DNA of 42,267 bases from Vicinamibacteraceae bacterium (GTDB lineage: Bacteria > Acidobacteriota > Vicinamibacteria > Vicinamibacterales > UBA8438): the NCBI GenBank assembly GCA_012271165.1, contig JAAXGX010000013.1, positions 304 through 42,570 of the forward strand. Direction: 5' to 3'. Below are positions 18,435 to 27,739 of the stretch, piece by piece; the first letter of the stretch is position 1, and every line of letters begins with the position of its first letter. The translations under genes and the position numbers were made by a program. The notes beneath the pieces were generated by a model. It was given only the letters and a program-made list of their open reading frames with translations, was not told where the DNA came from and made no database searches.

Positions 18435-20546
18435 ATGGCCACTTGGCGGCGCTCGGCCCGTCTCGCGCTTTTGTTGTTCGTGGCGGCACTCGGCACGGCC
18501 GTGCTCGTCGGTCTCCGCGAACGCGCCGTGCCCGCCAGCGGCATCGTCATCGAACGCACCGACCCGCGCGCCGTCATCCAGACGCGGGGCAGCCGGATCG
18601 TCCAGGCCGACTCGCTCGGCGACAATTTCAACGTGGTCGCCGGCCGCCAGCTGACGTACCCCGACGGGGAGGTTCGCATGCTCGGCGGCGTCGAGGTGGA
18701 GGTCGGCGCCAGGGACGACCGCGAGGAGTTCGTCCTGCGCGGCGCGGAGGCGGCGATCGACGGTGACAGGGCCGAGGTGCGGCTGTCCGGCGACGTGCGG
18801 TTCACCGCGGGCAGCGGGCTCGAGGCCCGCAGCGAGCAGGCGTCCTACACGCGCGCGGACGGCGTCGTGCGCATGCCCGGCGCGGCATCGTTCACGCGCG
18901 ACGGGTTGCGCGCGTCGGGGCGTCAGGCCGTGTACGAGCGGGCGGGCGACCGGCTGCGGTTGCGGGGCGACGCCGTCGTCGCGCTGGCGGCGAGCGCAGC
19001 CCCCATGCGCATCGCGGCGGCGACCGCGCTGATTGCGCAGACCGACGGCTACATGGCGTTCGATGGCGGGGTCGCCATCGACGCGGGCCGCCTGCGGATG
19101 GCGGCCTCCCGCGCACGGGCCGACTTCAGCGGAGAGATGGCGGCGCTCGAGTCGCTGCGACTCCGCGACGGCGCGCGGATTCTGGGCGGCGATCGCGATC
19201 CCGGGCAGCTGCAGGCGATGACGGCCTCGGACATCCGGCTGCGCTACGCCGGTGCGGACCGCGGGCTCGAGCAGGCCGCCCTCACGGGCGGCGCGAAGCT
19301 CGCCCTGTTCGGGACCGGCGACCGCGGAACGACGATCGCCGCCGGGTCGATGGACGTCGGTTTCGCGCCCGACGGCGGCGGCGTCAGCTCGCTGGACGCG
19401 CGCGAGGGCGTCGTCCTCGACGTGGACGGCGGCGGCTCCGGACCGCCGCAGCGGATCAGCGCGGACGCGCTGCGCGGCACGAGCGGAGCGGGCAATACCC
19501 TCGAGCAGGTGCGATTCGACGGCTCGGTCGAGTACCGGGAGGACAGCCGGACGGCTTCCGGCGAGCGGATCGGCCGCGCCGACCACCTGGAGACGGCCTT
19601 CACCGCCGGCCTGTCGGCCCTGGCGGGCGCCACCTTTCGAGGCCGGGTCGCGTTCGAGGACGGCGCGGTGCGCGGCTTCGGCCACGAGGCCCGCTACCGG
19701 GTGGCGGAGAACACCATCGACCTGACCGCAGGCGACGCGCCGGACCAGACCCCGCGGGTCGTCGACGGGCGGGGATCGGTGCAGGCGGAGACGATTCGCC
19801 TCGTGTTCGACGGACCGCGGATCGCCGCCAGGGCAGGTGTCGAGAGCGTGCTGCGGCCCGCCGCCGACGTCGCGGCGGGGGACGTGCGGCACCCCGGCCT
19901 GCTCGACAGCGCCCAGCCGGTGCTCGTCGTCGCCGACGAGCTCGCGTACGACGGCCGCACGCGGATCGGGACCTACGCTGGCGGCGCCCGGCTGTGGCAG
20001 GGCGAGACGCAGTTTCAGGGTGACACGATCGTGCTCGACGAGGCCGTGGGGGACCTGCGCATCGAGGGCGCCGCCCGGACCCGTTTTCCGCTGCTGCGAA
20101 CCGACGCCGACGGCGGCTTGCCGCGCAAGTCGCTGTCGACGGGGCGTGGCGCCGTCATGCGCTACGAGAATGCCGCACAGCGCGTGACCTACACGACGGA
20201 CGCCGGTCTGCAGCTCCCAGGGGGCGAGCTGACCGCGGACGAGATCCAGGTGCACCTGCGGGCGGACGACAACGCGCTCGACCGCGTGGCGGCCGCGGGC
20301 AACGTCGCCTTCGCGTCTCCCGGCCGGCGCGTGGCCGGCGACACGCTCGTCTACCACGATGCCGACGGCCGCTACGAGCTGGCGGGACGCCCCGTGCGGA
20401 TGATCGAGAAGATCGACGCGGAGTGCCGCGAAACGACCGGGCGCACCCTCACGTTCTTTCGTGAGACGGACGATGTTTCCGTGGACGGGCAGGCCGGGGT
20501 CCGCACGGCGACGACCAGCGGCGCGTGCCCGGAGTCGATCAGGTGA
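18435..20546 (+). CDS. LptC/LptA-like fused LPS-transport bridge protein
   Basis: The 703-aa protein has an N-terminal membrane anchor (LALLLFVAALGTAVLVGL, about residues 9-27) followed by a long beta-rich region with OstA/LptA-type repeats throughout. Near the start it has LptC-like features (GDNFNVVAGRQLTYPDGEVRM). The C-terminus has a classic LptA block, ADEIQVHLRADDNALDRVAAAGNV and AGDTLVYHDADGRYELAG. LptA and LptC are each normally about 180-200 aa, so this single chain is long enough to be an anchored LptC plus several LptA-like jellyroll units. Its stop codon abuts the lptB ATG, which fixes its context in LPS export. Start ATG 18435 is 3 bp after recJ. A family-level HMM search would settle the domain boundaries. 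Confidence 0.8.
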   Translation: MATWRRSARLALLLFVAALGTAVLVGLRERAVPASGIVIERTDPRAVIQTRGSRIVQADSLGDNFNVVAGRQLTYPDGEVRMLGGVEVEVGARDDREEFVLRGAEAAIDGDRAEVRLSGDVRFTAGSGLEARSEQASYTRADGVVRMPGAASFTRDGLRASGRQAVYERAGDRLRLRGDAVVALAASAAPMRIAAATALIAQTDGYMAFDGGVAIDAGRLRMAASRARADFSGEMAALESLRLRDGARILGGDRDPGQLQAMTASDIRLRYAGADRGLEQAALTGGAKLALFGTGDRGTTIAAGSMDVGFAPDGGGVSSLDAREGVVLDVDGGGSGPPQRISADALRGTSGAGNTLEQVRFDGSVEYREDSRTASGERIGRADHLETAFTAGLSALAGATFRGRVAFEDGAVRGFGHEARYRVAENTIDLTAGDAPDQTPRVVDGRGSVQAETIRLVFDGPRIAARAGVESVLRPAADVAAGDVRHPGLLDSAQPVLVVADELAYDGRTRIGTYAGGARLWQGETQFQGDTIVLDEAVGDLRIEGAARTRFPLLRTDADGGLPRKSLSTGRGAVMRYENAAQRVTYTTDAGLQLPGGELTADEIQVHLRADDNALDRVAAAGNVAFASPGRRVAGDTLVYHDADGRYELAGRPVRMIEKIDAECRETTGRTLTFFRETDDVSVDGQAGVRTATTSGACPESIR

Positions 20547-21272
20547 ATGACGACGCTCCGGACCGCCAACCTCACGAAGTCCTACGGCGGCCGCACGGTC
20601 GTGCGGGGCGTCAGCCTCGCCGTCGACGCCGGCGAGATCGTCGGCCTGCTGGGCCCGAACGGCGCCGGGAAAACGACCACCTTCTACATGGTCGTCGGCC
20701 TCACCGCACCCGACGCCGGGCGCGTGCTGCTCGCCGGGCAGGACGTCACGAACGACCCGATGTACGTGCGCGCGCGCAAGGGCATCGGTTACCTGCCCCA
20801 GGAACCTTCGATCTTCAGAGGCCTGACCGTCGAGCAGAACGTGCTCGCGATCCTCGAGACGCTCAACCTCAGCCGTGCCGGCCGGCGGGCCCGCGCGGCT
20901 GAGCTGCTGAACGAGCTGAAGCTCGCCTCGCTCGCCAAGTCGCCGGCGCACACGCTGTCCGGAGGCGAGCGGCGGCGGGTCGAGATCACCCGCGCGCTCG
21001 TGATCTCGCCCGTGTTCATCCTGCTCGACGAGCCCTTCGCCGGCATCGATCCGATAGCCGTGACCGACATCCAGTCGATCATCTTCCACCTCAAGGCCCG
21101 CGGCATCGGCGTCCTCATCACCGATCACAACGTCAGGGAGACGTTGCGCATCACCGATCGTGCGTACATCGTGCACGATGGGGCGATATTTCGCAGCGGC
21201 ACGCCCGACGAGCTGGCGGCCGACGACGACGTCAAACGGATCTATCTGGGCACCGATTTTCGTTTGGACTAA
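20547..21272 (+). CDS. lptB: LPS export ABC transporter ATPase LptB
   Basis: LptB powers extraction of LPS from the inner membrane by LptFG. It has 241 aa with Walker [10 protein letters not shown] (residues 36-44), Q-loop PQEPSIF, signature LSGGERRR, Walker [14 protein letters not shown] and the H-loop TDHN. The [20 protein letters not shown] stretch is diagnostic for LptB. The ATG directly follows the TGA of the LptC/LptA-like gene. Its membrane partner LptF appears at the right end of the window, about 20 kb away. Confidence 0.97.
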   Translation: MTTLRTANLTKSYGGRTVVRGVSLAVDAGEIVGLLGPNGAGKTTTFYMVVGLTAPDAGRVLLAGQDVTNDPMYVRARKGIGYLPQEPSIFRGLTVEQNVLAILETLNLSRAGRRARAAELLNELKLASLAKSPAHTLSGGERRRVEITRALVISPVFILLDEPFAGIDPIAVTDIQSIIFHLKARGIGVLITDHNVRETLRITDRAYIVHDGAIFRSGTPDELAADDDVKRIYLGTDFRLD

Positions 21273-21308
21273 GATGGAAGTGCAGCCGCTCTCTCGCCCC
21301 GTTTCGTG

Positions 21309-22742
21309 ATGGTTATCCAGCAGAAACTTCAGACCCGGCTTTCCCAGCGCCTGATTCTCACGCCGTCGCTGCAGCAGGCAATCAAGCTGCTGCCGATGAC
21401 GACCATCGAGCTGACGGACATGCTGAATCAGGAGGTCGTCGAAAACCCGCTGCTCGAGGAGGTCTCGGCCGAGGAGATGCAGCAGGCCGACGCCCAGGCC
21501 CAGGTGGAGAAGGCCGATCCGGATCCGGAGCCGGTCACCGAGAAGCAGGACACCTGGGATGACGCGGACTTCGAGTATTTCTTCGGCGACTATCTCGACG
21601 ACGGCTATCGCCGGCGGGCGCCGAGCGAGGTCAAGGAGCTGCCGCCGATCGAGAACACGCTCTCGACCTCGTCCTCGCTGGCCGATCACCTCATGTGGCA
21701 GTTGTCCGTGCGTACGGACGACGAGCTGCTGCGGGAGATCGGCGTCGCCGTCATCGGCAACCTGGACGAGGACGGCTACCTCGTCGCGTCAATCGAGGAG
21801 ATTGCCGCGATGGGAAGCTGGCCGGAAACGGAGGTCGAGCGCATGCTGGCGCTGGTCCAGGGATTCGACCCGGTCGGCGTGGCCGCGCGGGATCTCCAGG
21901 AATGCCTGCTGCTGCAGCTTCGCCACCTGGGCTTCGAAGGGACCCGGAGCGAGACCATCGTCCGCGAGCATCTCCATCTGCTGCAGAACAACCAGATTCC
22001 CGAGCTCGCGCGGCAGCTCGGCATCACGATCGAGGAGCTCAAGCAGCACGTCGAGATCATCCGCCGTCTCGACCCGAAGCCCGGTACGCGCCACAACCCG
22101 TCGCAGTCGCAGTACGTGACGCCTGACGTGTACGTGATCAAGGTCGACAAGCAATACGTGGCGAGGCTCAACGACGACGGCTTGCCGCAATTGCGGATCA
22201 GCCCCGTTTACCGCCGGCTGCTGGACAAGAACAGCCAGAACTCGGCCGAGACGCGCTCGTACGTGAAGGAGAAGTTCCGATCGGCGCTCTGGCTCATCAA
22301 GTCGGTCGATCAGCGGCAGAAGACCATTCTCAAGGTCGCGACCAGCATCATCGCCTTTCAGCGCGAGTTCATCGACCACGGGATCGAGCGTCTGCGGCCG
22401 CTGGTGCTGCGCGACGTGGCCAACGACATCGGCATGCACGAGTCCACGGTCAGCCGCGTGGTGAACAACAAGTACATGCACACGCCGCAGGGCGTGTTCG
22501 AGATGAAGTACTTCTTCCACAGCGGCATCCACAGCTCGTACGGCGAGAGCGTGTCGTCGGTCACGATCAAGCAGCGGATCAGGAAGATCGTCGACGCCGA
22601 GGACGTGCGCAAGCCGCTGAGCGACTCGCGCATCGTCGCCATGCTCCAGGACGAGGGACTCATCCTGGCTCGCCGCACGATTGCGAAGTACCGTGAAGAC
22701 CTGAAGATTCCGACATCGAGCAAGCGCAAGGTACTGTACTGA
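21309..22742 (+). CDS. rpoN: RNA polymerase sigma-54 factor
   Basis: Sigma-54 directs RNA polymerase to -24/-12 promoters that need an AAA+ activator. The protein has 477 aa with the N-terminal region I motif LQTRLSQRLILTPSLQQAIKLL, an acidic region II, the core-binding domain, an HTH (MHESTVSRVVNNKY) and the C-terminal RpoN box ARRTIAKYRE. The ATG at 21309 is preferred to the GTG one codon upstream. It lies 36 bp after lptB and 19 bp before hpf, the same order as in Proteobacteria. No sigma-54 activator is in the window; the nearby NtrY-like kinase has no partner here. Confidence 0.97.
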   Translation: MVIQQKLQTRLSQRLILTPSLQQAIKLLPMTTIELTDMLNQEVVENPLLEEVSAEEMQQADAQAQVEKADPDPEPVTEKQDTWDDADFEYFFGDYLDDGYRRRAPSEVKELPPIENTLSTSSSLADHLMWQLSVRTDDELLREIGVAVIGNLDEDGYLVASIEEIAAMGSWPETEVERMLALVQGFDPVGVAARDLQECLLLQLRHLGFEGTRSETIVREHLHLLQNNQIPELARQLGITIEELKQHVEIIRRLDPKPGTRHNPSQSQYVTPDVYVIKVDKQYVARLNDDGLPQLRISPVYRRLLDKNSQNSAETRSYVKEKFRSALWLIKSVDQRQKTILKVATSIIAFQREFIDHGIERLRPLVLRDVANDIGMHESTVSRVVNNKYMHTPQGVFEMKYFFHSGIHSSYGESVSSVTIKQRIRKIVDAEDVRKPLSDSRIVAMLQDEGLILARRTIAKYREDLKIPTSSKRKVLY

Positions 22743-22761
22743 GACGCTTCGCCGCCGCATC

Positions 22762-23073
22762 ATGAAGAGCACCGTCACCGGCCGTCACGTCGAAATCACA
22801 ACCGAGATCCGCGGGATCATCACGCAGAAGCTGGCGCGGATCGAGCGCCTCCTCCACGACAACGCCGTGTCGATTCAGTTCGTGCTGACCCGCACGCGGG
22901 GCCGGTGCGGCGCCGAGGTCGTCCTGCACGTGCGGGGCGATCACATGCTGCATGGAGAAGACGAAGGCGGAGGGTGGGAGCAGGCCATCGGCGGTGCGAT
23001 CGACAAGGTCCACCAGCAGGCTCACACCCTGAAGAGTCGATGGGAGACGCGCCACCGGAACAACGCGCGCTGA
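22762..23073 (+). CDS. hpf: Ribosome hibernation-promoting factor, short form
   Basis: HPF binds the 30S decoding centre in stationary phase to make inactive ribosome dimers. The 103-aa length marks the short form, without the C-terminal dimerisation domain of long HPF. The N-terminal KSTVTGRHVEITTEIRG and the LARIERLLHD segment match the S30AE fold. The conserved region after the second strand is shorter and more divergent than in typical members (GEDEGGGWEQAIGGAIDKV). Its last 34 bases overlap the start of rapZ. The rpoN-hpf-rapZ order supports the call. Confidence 0.88.
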   Translation: MKSTVTGRHVEITTEIRGIITQKLARIERLLHDNAVSIQFVLTRTRGRCGAEVVLHVRGDHMLHGEDEGGGWEQAIGGAIDKVHQQAHTLKSRWETRHRNNAR

Positions 23074-23945
23074 CCGCGGGTACGGCGCGGTTCGTCGTCC
23101 TGACCGGGCTCTCCGGAGCAGGGAAGTCCCAGGCCATCAACGCGCTCGAGGATCTCGGCTACTTCTGCGTCGACAATCTGCCGACGTCCCTGCTTCCGAC
23201 GCTTGCGCGGTTCTCGGAGAGCGACGGCGCCCGGGTCACGCCGACCGCCGTGGTCGTCGACATGCGGGATCCCGCCTTCCTGGACGAGTTCCCGAGGGCG
23301 CTGGCCAGCCTGCGGCGAAGGCAGTCCCTCGGCACGCTCCTCATCTTCCTCGAAGCCGACGACAACGCCCTGGTCCAGCGCTTCTCGGAAACGCGGCGCC
23401 CGCATCCTCTGGCCGCCGACCAGACCGTGCTCGAGGGCATCAGGAAGGAGCGCACGGCGCTCGCCCGGGTCAAGCAGATGGCCGACACGGTGTTCGACAC
23501 ATCGGAGCTCAACGTCCACGAGCTGCGGCGTGCGTTCAGGGATCTACCGCGGGTCGGCCAGGACAAGCCGCTGGTGGTCACCGTGCTGAGCTTCGGGTAC
23601 AAGCACGGAATCCCCCTGGAAGCCGACCTGATGTTCGACGCGCGCTGCCTGCCGAACCCGCACTTCGTGCCCGCGTTGCGGCCGCTGACCGGTCGCGACC
23701 GCGCCGTGCGGGACTATCTCGGGGCCGCCGAGGCGACCGGTCTCTTCATCGACAAGACGGCGGAGCTGCTGCGCTTCCTGATCCCGCAGTACGCGGCGGA
23801 GGGCAAGAGCTACCTGACGGTCGCGGTCGGCTGCACGGGCGGGCGTCACCGGTCCGTCATGGTCGCCGAGGCGTTCCGGCAGCGCCTGGCCGACCTCGAC
23901 GGCGTGCGCCTGAGGCTCGAGCACCGCGACGCGTTCTCGGAATGA
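23040..23945 (+). CDS. rapZ: RNase adapter/nucleotide-binding protein RapZ
   Basis: RapZ binds nucleotides and, in enterobacteria, directs RNase E to the GlmZ small RNA; in other phyla its target is unknown. The 301-aa product has Walker A GLSGAGKS (residues 23-30), the GYFCVDNLP motif, and the C-terminal domain with FGYKHGIPLEADLMFDARCLPNP and CTGGRHRSV. The only ATG compatible with the family N-terminus is 23040, inside the end of hpf (34-bp overlap) behind a GAAGAG. The ptsN and npr genes that usually flank rapZ in Proteobacteria are absent. Confidence 0.95.
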   Translation: MGDAPPEQRALTAGTARFVVLTGLSGAGKSQAINALEDLGYFCVDNLPTSLLPTLARFSESDGARVTPTAVVVDMRDPAFLDEFPRALASLRRRQSLGTLLIFLEADDNALVQRFSETRRPHPLAADQTVLEGIRKERTALARVKQMADTVFDTSELNVHELRRAFRDLPRVGQDKPLVVTVLSFGYKHGIPLEADLMFDARCLPNPHFVPALRPLTGRDRAVRDYLGAAEATGLFIDKTAELLRFLIPQYAAEGKSYLTVAVGCTGGRHRSVMVAEAFRQRLADLDGVRLRLEHRDAFSE

Positions 23946-23957
23946 GGAGAGCGAGAC

Positions 23958-24323
23958 ATGCCGCACGAGAGCGATGCCGTCCGTGTCGAGAAGCCCTGGG
24001 GCTACGAGTTGCACTGGGCCAAGACGGAGCGGTACATCGGCAAGGTCATTCACGTGGAGGCCGGCCACGCCCTGAGCCTGCAGTACCACAACCGCAAGGA
24101 TGAGACCATCCTGCTGTGGAGCGGCCGGCTGCTGTTCGAGCTGCGGCAGGGCAACGAGTCGCGGACGTGGGAGATGGGGCCGCGCGAACGCGTCCACATC
24201 GCACCCGGCACGGTCCACCGGATGACCGCGCTCGAGGACTGCGACGTCATCGAGGTCTCGACGCCCGAGCTCGACGACATCGTGCGGATCGAGGACCGCT
24301 ACGGCCGCGCCCCCGCAGGATAG
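23958..24323 (+). CDS. Cupin-domain protein (mannose-6-phosphate isomerase type II-like)
   Basis: This 121-aa single cupin has the opening KPWGYELHW and the metal-site pattern SLQYHNRKDETILL (motif 1: two His and a Glu) and APGTVHRM (motif 2 His). This matches the C-terminal cupin domain of type II phosphomannose isomerase/GDP-mannose pyrophosphorylase proteins and stand-alone sugar-phosphate isomerase-like cupins. Whether it isomerises a sugar phosphate is inferred. A good GAGGAGAG Shine-Dalgarno precedes the ATG. It closes the long plus-strand run, 12 bp after rapZ, and its stop lies 1 bp from the convergent ssb stop. Confidence 0.85.
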   Translation: MPHESDAVRVEKPWGYELHWAKTERYIGKVIHVEAGHALSLQYHNRKDETILLWSGRLLFELRQGNESRTWEMGPRERVHIAPGTVHRMTALEDCDVIEVSTPELDDIVRIEDRYGRAPAG

Positions 24324-24324
24324 C

Positions 24325-24795
24325 CTAAAACGGGATATCGTCCTCGGTGAGCTCCGGGCCCTCGGCGGGCGCCTGCCTGCTCCGGTCGGTCGATTCCGCT
24401 GCTGCCGGCGCCCTCGACGTCGAACGCGGCTGGTCCGCGTCGTCGCGTACGCCGCCTCCGTCGCCTCTGCCGAGCAGGACCACGCGGTTGGCGCGCACGT
24501 TGGTGGCGTACCGCTTGTTGCCGTCGCGATCGTCCCACTGCCGCGTCCGCAGCGACCCCTCGACGTAGATCTGGCGGCCCTTGCGGAGATACTCGTGGAG
24601 CGTCTCCGCCTGCTTGTCCCAGAGATCGACGCTGTGCCACTCCGTGTGCTCCTGGCGCTGGCCGCTGTTGCGGTCGGTCCAGGTCTCCGTCGTGGCGATG
24701 CGCAGGTTCGCCACGGCCGTACCGCTCGGCGTATAGCGCAGCTCGGCGTCGCGGCCCAGGTTCCCGACCAGAATGACCTTGTTCACGCTCCCCAT
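24325..24795 (-). CDS. ssb: Single-stranded DNA-binding protein
   Basis: SSB coats single-stranded DNA during replication, recombination and repair. The 156-aa product begins [25 protein letters not shown], the classic OB-fold N-terminus. It has a Gly/Arg-rich and acidic linker and ends in the conserved tip TEDDIPF, which binds partner proteins. The start at 24795 is set by family alignment; the ORF track start far upstream reads through cpoB in another frame. It is the last gene of the Tol-Pal cluster, 17 bp after cpoB. It ends 1 bp from the convergent cupin gene with no visible terminator between them. Confidence 0.96.
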   Translation of the reverse strand: MGSVNKVILVGNLGRDAELRYTPSGTAVANLRIATTETWTDRNSGQRQEHTEWHSVDLWDKQAETLHEYLRKGRQIYVEGSLRTRQWDDRDGNKRYATNVRANRVVLLGRGDGGGVRDDADQPRSTSRAPAAAESTDRSRQAPAEGPELTEDDIPF

Positions 24796-24812
24796 ATCGG
24801 TAAGGCCCCGTC

Positions 24813-25655
24813 CTATTGCTGGTTCAGCCGGTCGAGCGCCTGCTGGGCGAGCGTCGCCATGGTGCTGTCCGGGTAGTTCGTCACCACGAGCTCGAATGCC
24901 TGCCGCGCGCGGTCGGCATAGCCAAGAAGATCGAGCGCCAGACCGCGCTTGTACGACGCATCCGGCACCACGTCGCCGTCGGGATAGTTCAGCAGAACGT
25001 CGTCGAACGCTCCGACGGCATCCTGGAACGCGCCGTCCGCGTAGTACGTCTGCCCGATGTAGAACTGCGCGTCGTCCGCCAGCTCCGACCGCGGGTAGGT
25101 CCTGATGTAGGCCTCGAATCCCTGGATGGAGAGCGCCCACTGGCCGTTGGTGTAGTCGGCCCACGCGGTGTCGTACATCCGTTGCGGCGACATGCCCGGA
25201 TTCAACGGCGGCGCGGCGCCGGCCGCCGCCGGCGGCGCGCCGTCGAGCGGCAGTCCGGTCGCCGGATCCGCCGCGAACTGCGCCAGGGCGGGGGAGAGCG
25301 GCGGGATGGCGACCCGCAAGGCCTCGATCTCCTGCGACAGCGAGGAAATCCGCACGTTCGTGTCGTCGAAACGTTCACGCAGGATGCGCACGCCGTTGGT
25401 GACCGTGTTGATGGACAACTGCTGGTCCGCGAACGCCCGCCGAGTGGCATCGGTCTGGCCGTCGATCTTTTCGGCGATCTGCCGCAGCGCGTCGTTGAGC
25501 GATGCGATCGCCAGTTGCAGGCGGGCCGTCTGCTCCTGCAGCATCCGGACGTCGGCCATGACCTGCTGGTGCTCCCGGTCCGCGCCGAGTGCGCCGGCCG
25601 GCGCGGCCAGCAGCGCCGCGGCGCAAAGCAGTGCCGTCAGGTGATTACGCGCCAT
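24813..25655 (-). CDS. cpoB: Tol-Pal-associated TPR protein CpoB (YbgF)
   Basis: CpoB is a periplasmic protein that links Tol-Pal to peptidoglycan synthesis at the septum. It has 280 aa with a signal peptide ([20 protein letters not shown]), then an N-terminal coiled-coil region ([23 protein letters not shown]), a Pro/Ala-rich linker near residues 145-165, and three C-terminal TPR-like repeats ([43 protein letters not shown] and a third). Start ATG 25655 is preceded by AGGAG with 7-nt spacing, which decides against the longer frame in the track. It sits downstream of pal as in most Tol-Pal loci. Confidence 0.93.
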   Translation of the reverse strand: MARNHLTALLCAAALLAAPAGALGADREHQQVMADVRMLQEQTARLQLAIASLNDALRQIAEKIDGQTDATRRAFADQQLSINTVTNGVRILRERFDDTNVRISSLSQEIEALRVAIPPLSPALAQFAADPATGLPLDGAPPAAAGAAPPLNPGMSPQRMYDTAWADYTNGQWALSIQGFEAYIRTYPRSELADDAQFYIGQTYYADGAFQDAVGAFDDVLLNYPDGDVVPDASYKRGLALDLLGYADRARQAFELVVTNYPDSTMATLAQQALDRLNQQ

Positions 25656-25715
25656 GGTAAGCTCCTGTGGATAGAGGGATTCAACCAGCATACCGCAACG
25701 ACAGCCGCGCGCAGG

Positions 25716-26297
25716 TCACCTGTCGCTGATCACCAGATGCGCGCGCCGATTCTTGGCCCAGGCACCCTCGTCCTGCCCGGCGGCGAACGGAAACTCCTTG
25801 CCGTAGCTCACCGTCCGCAACCGGTCTCCCTGCAGGCCGAGCTCGACGAGGTACTGCCTGGCGGCCAGGGCGCGGCGCTCGCCCAGCGCCAGGTTGTATT
25901 CCGCCGTGCCACGCTCGTCGCAATGTCCCTCGATCGTGATGATCCAGGTCGGGTTGTCGCGCAGCACCGCCGCATTGTCTTCCAGCACCCGGCGCCCCGG
26001 ACCGTCGAGGTCGGAGCTGTCGTAGCCGAAGAACACCGGCCTCAGGGGCGACTCGCGATTGAGCTGCTCGAGATCCCTCGACACGATGTCGACGTCCGCC
26101 TCGATCGGCGGCACGACAGGGGCCGGCGGCGGCGGCTCGGGCTCGAGCCGCGGCGCAGGCCCCGGGCGTTCTTCCGCCGCCGGCGGCGGCGGGGGCGGCT
26201 CGGGGGCGACCGGCGGCGGATTGCGAACGCACGACACGGTTGCAACGGTACAGACCAGCACCGCCTGCACGGCGCGGACGAAGTTACGGCGCGACAT
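25716..26297 (-). CDS. pal: Peptidoglycan-associated outer-membrane lipoprotein Pal
   Basis: Pal anchors the outer membrane to peptidoglycan and binds TolB. The 193-aa product has a basic N-terminus, hydrophobic stretch and lipobox TVSC (threonine at -3, still within the general pattern). A strikingly proline-rich spacer (PPPVAPEPPPPPPA) is followed by the OmpA-like domain with FFGYDSSDL and IEGHCDERGTAEYNLALGERRA, the peptidoglycan-binding signature. ATG 26297 is preceded by GGAGGAG; the track start 9 codons earlier lacks one. Gene order tolB, pal, cpoB is conserved. Confidence 0.96.
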   Translation of the reverse strand: MSRRNFVRAVQAVLVCTVATVSCVRNPPPVAPEPPPPPPAAEERPGPAPRLEPEPPPPAPVVPPIEADVDIVSRDLEQLNRESPLRPVFFGYDSSDLDGPGRRVLEDNAAVLRDNPTWIITIEGHCDERGTAEYNLALGERRALAARQYLVELGLQGDRLRTVSYGKEFPFAAGQDEGAWAKNRRAHLVISDR

Positions 26298-26344
26298 CTT
26301 GCTATCTCCTCCGGCTGGGGGCATCCGCGGCGGCCTGCGCGGGC

Positions 26345-27739
26345 TCAGGGCGACCAGCTGGGCATCTCGTTGTTACCCACGCTGGTCAGGCGCCGCAAGC
26401 CACGACCGTCGCGACCGATGATCCAGATCTGCTTGTTTCCGCTGCCGCGCGTCGACATGAAGGCCACGTGCCTTCCGTTCGGGGAGTAGCTCGGACTCTC
26501 GTTGGTGCCGAGACCGAACGTCAATTGACGCACCTCGCTCGTGGGAATGTCGATGACCTTGATGTCGTGACCCGGTCCGGTCCGCGACGAATAGGCGATT
26601 TCGTTGTACGGGGCCGGCGACCAGGTCGGCCGGTCACAGTACGACTCGAACGTGATCCTGCGCAGCCCGGTGCCGTCAACACCGATGACGTAGATCTGCG
26701 GCGCCCCGGTGCGGTCGGACGTGAACGCGATCTGGTGTCCCTGCGGCGACCAGGTCGGCGTGGTGTCGATGCTCGGATGGTTGGTCAGGCGCCGGACGTT
26801 CGTACCGTCCGCGTCCATGATGTACAGCTCGGGGTTCCCGTCGCGGTTGGAGGTGAACGCGAGCTGCCGGCCGTCCGGCGACCAGGCGGGCAGCCAGTTG
26901 TGGATGTTCGCGGAGCCGCCGGCCGGCGACTCGAGCCGGCCCTCGTAGATGTGGGATACGAATACGTCCTGGAACCCGCGCCGCCAGGACGTGTAGGCGA
27001 TGGCCCGGGCGCTCGGCGCCCAGCTCGGGGTGGTGTTCAGCGACCGGCTGACCGTGACCCGGCGAATGTTCGCCCCATCGTAGTCGGCGAAGTACACCTC
27101 CTTGGTCTGGCGATTCTCCACCAGCCCCAGCACGGACTCGCTGTCGCGGTCCGAGACGAAGGAGATCTTGGTGCGGGCGACGCCTCTCAACCCGCGCTGA
27201 CGGCGATGAATCTCGTCGGACAGCTGATGGGCGTAGGCACGTACGTTGCGGGCGGAGCCCGTGTATTCCACCCCGAACGCCGACTCGCGGGATCGCGTGT
27301 TGAACAGGCGGGCGGTGACCCGCAACTGTCCGTCGCCGGCGGCGGCGACCTCGCAGCTCACGACCCCGTCGACGCCCAGCTCACGCCACCTGTCGAGAGG
27401 CAGATCGGTGAGCGACCGGGCGCGGGGGATGGTGTCGTAGACGTCGCGCGCCATCATCCGGAACTCGCGCTCGAATTCGAGATCGTCCCACAGCACCTCG
27501 GCGATCGTGCGTCCGGCTTCCGCGACGCTTTCGTCGCCGTCGATCGTCAGGCAATCGGGAACGGCGAACGTCGGCTGCGCACCGATGCGGTCGCCGATGA
27601 TCAGATCGACCTCCGACCGCTGGCCGGGCGGCGATTGCAGCGCCGACGGCGCCCGGGCCTGCATCAGAACGAGCACGCCTGCACAGAATGTCACGCACAG
27701 GACCGGAAGTCGCCGGAACGCAAGTCGATATCGGATCAT
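26345..27739 (-). CDS. tolB: Tol-Pal system beta-propeller protein TolB
   Basis: TolB is the periplasmic partner of Pal and TolA. The protein has 464 aa: a signal peptide (RRLPVLCVTFCAGVLVLM), an N-terminal TolB_N domain (DLIIGDRIGAQPTFAVPD), and a six-bladed propeller of WD40-like PD40 repeats (for example AWSPDGRQLAFTSNRDGNPELY, TWSPQGHQIAFTSDR, SYSPNGRHVAFMSTR). The ATG at 27739 overlaps the stop of the TolA/TonB-like gene by 4 bp. Length and layout are normal. Confidence 0.96.
   Translation of the reverse strand: MIRYRLAFRRLPVLCVTFCAGVLVLMQARAPSALQSPPGQRSEVDLIIGDRIGAQPTFAVPDCLTIDGDESVAEAGRTIAEVLWDDLEFEREFRMMARDVYDTIPRARSLTDLPLDRWRELGVDGVVSCEVAAAGDGQLRVTARLFNTRSRESAFGVEYTGSARNVRAYAHQLSDEIHRRQRGLRGVARTKISFVSDRDSESVLGLVENRQTKEVYFADYDGANIRRVTVSRSLNTTPSWAPSARAIAYTSWRRGFQDVFVSHIYEGRLESPAGGSANIHNWLPAWSPDGRQLAFTSNRDGNPELYIMDADGTNVRRLTNHPSIDTTPTWSPQGHQIAFTSDRTGAPQIYVIGVDGTGLRRITFESYCDRPTWSPAPYNEIAYSSRTGPGHDIKVIDIPTSEVRQLTFGLGTNESPSYSPNGRHVAFMSTRGSGNKQIWIIGRDGRGLRRLTSVGNNEMPSWSP

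Noticed and set aside
16449-21689. 1746-aa minus-strand ORF opposite dnaE-recJ-lpt-rpoN
   Set aside because: It lies antisense to five well-supported genes and has no recognisable domains; high GC removes stop codons from this frame.
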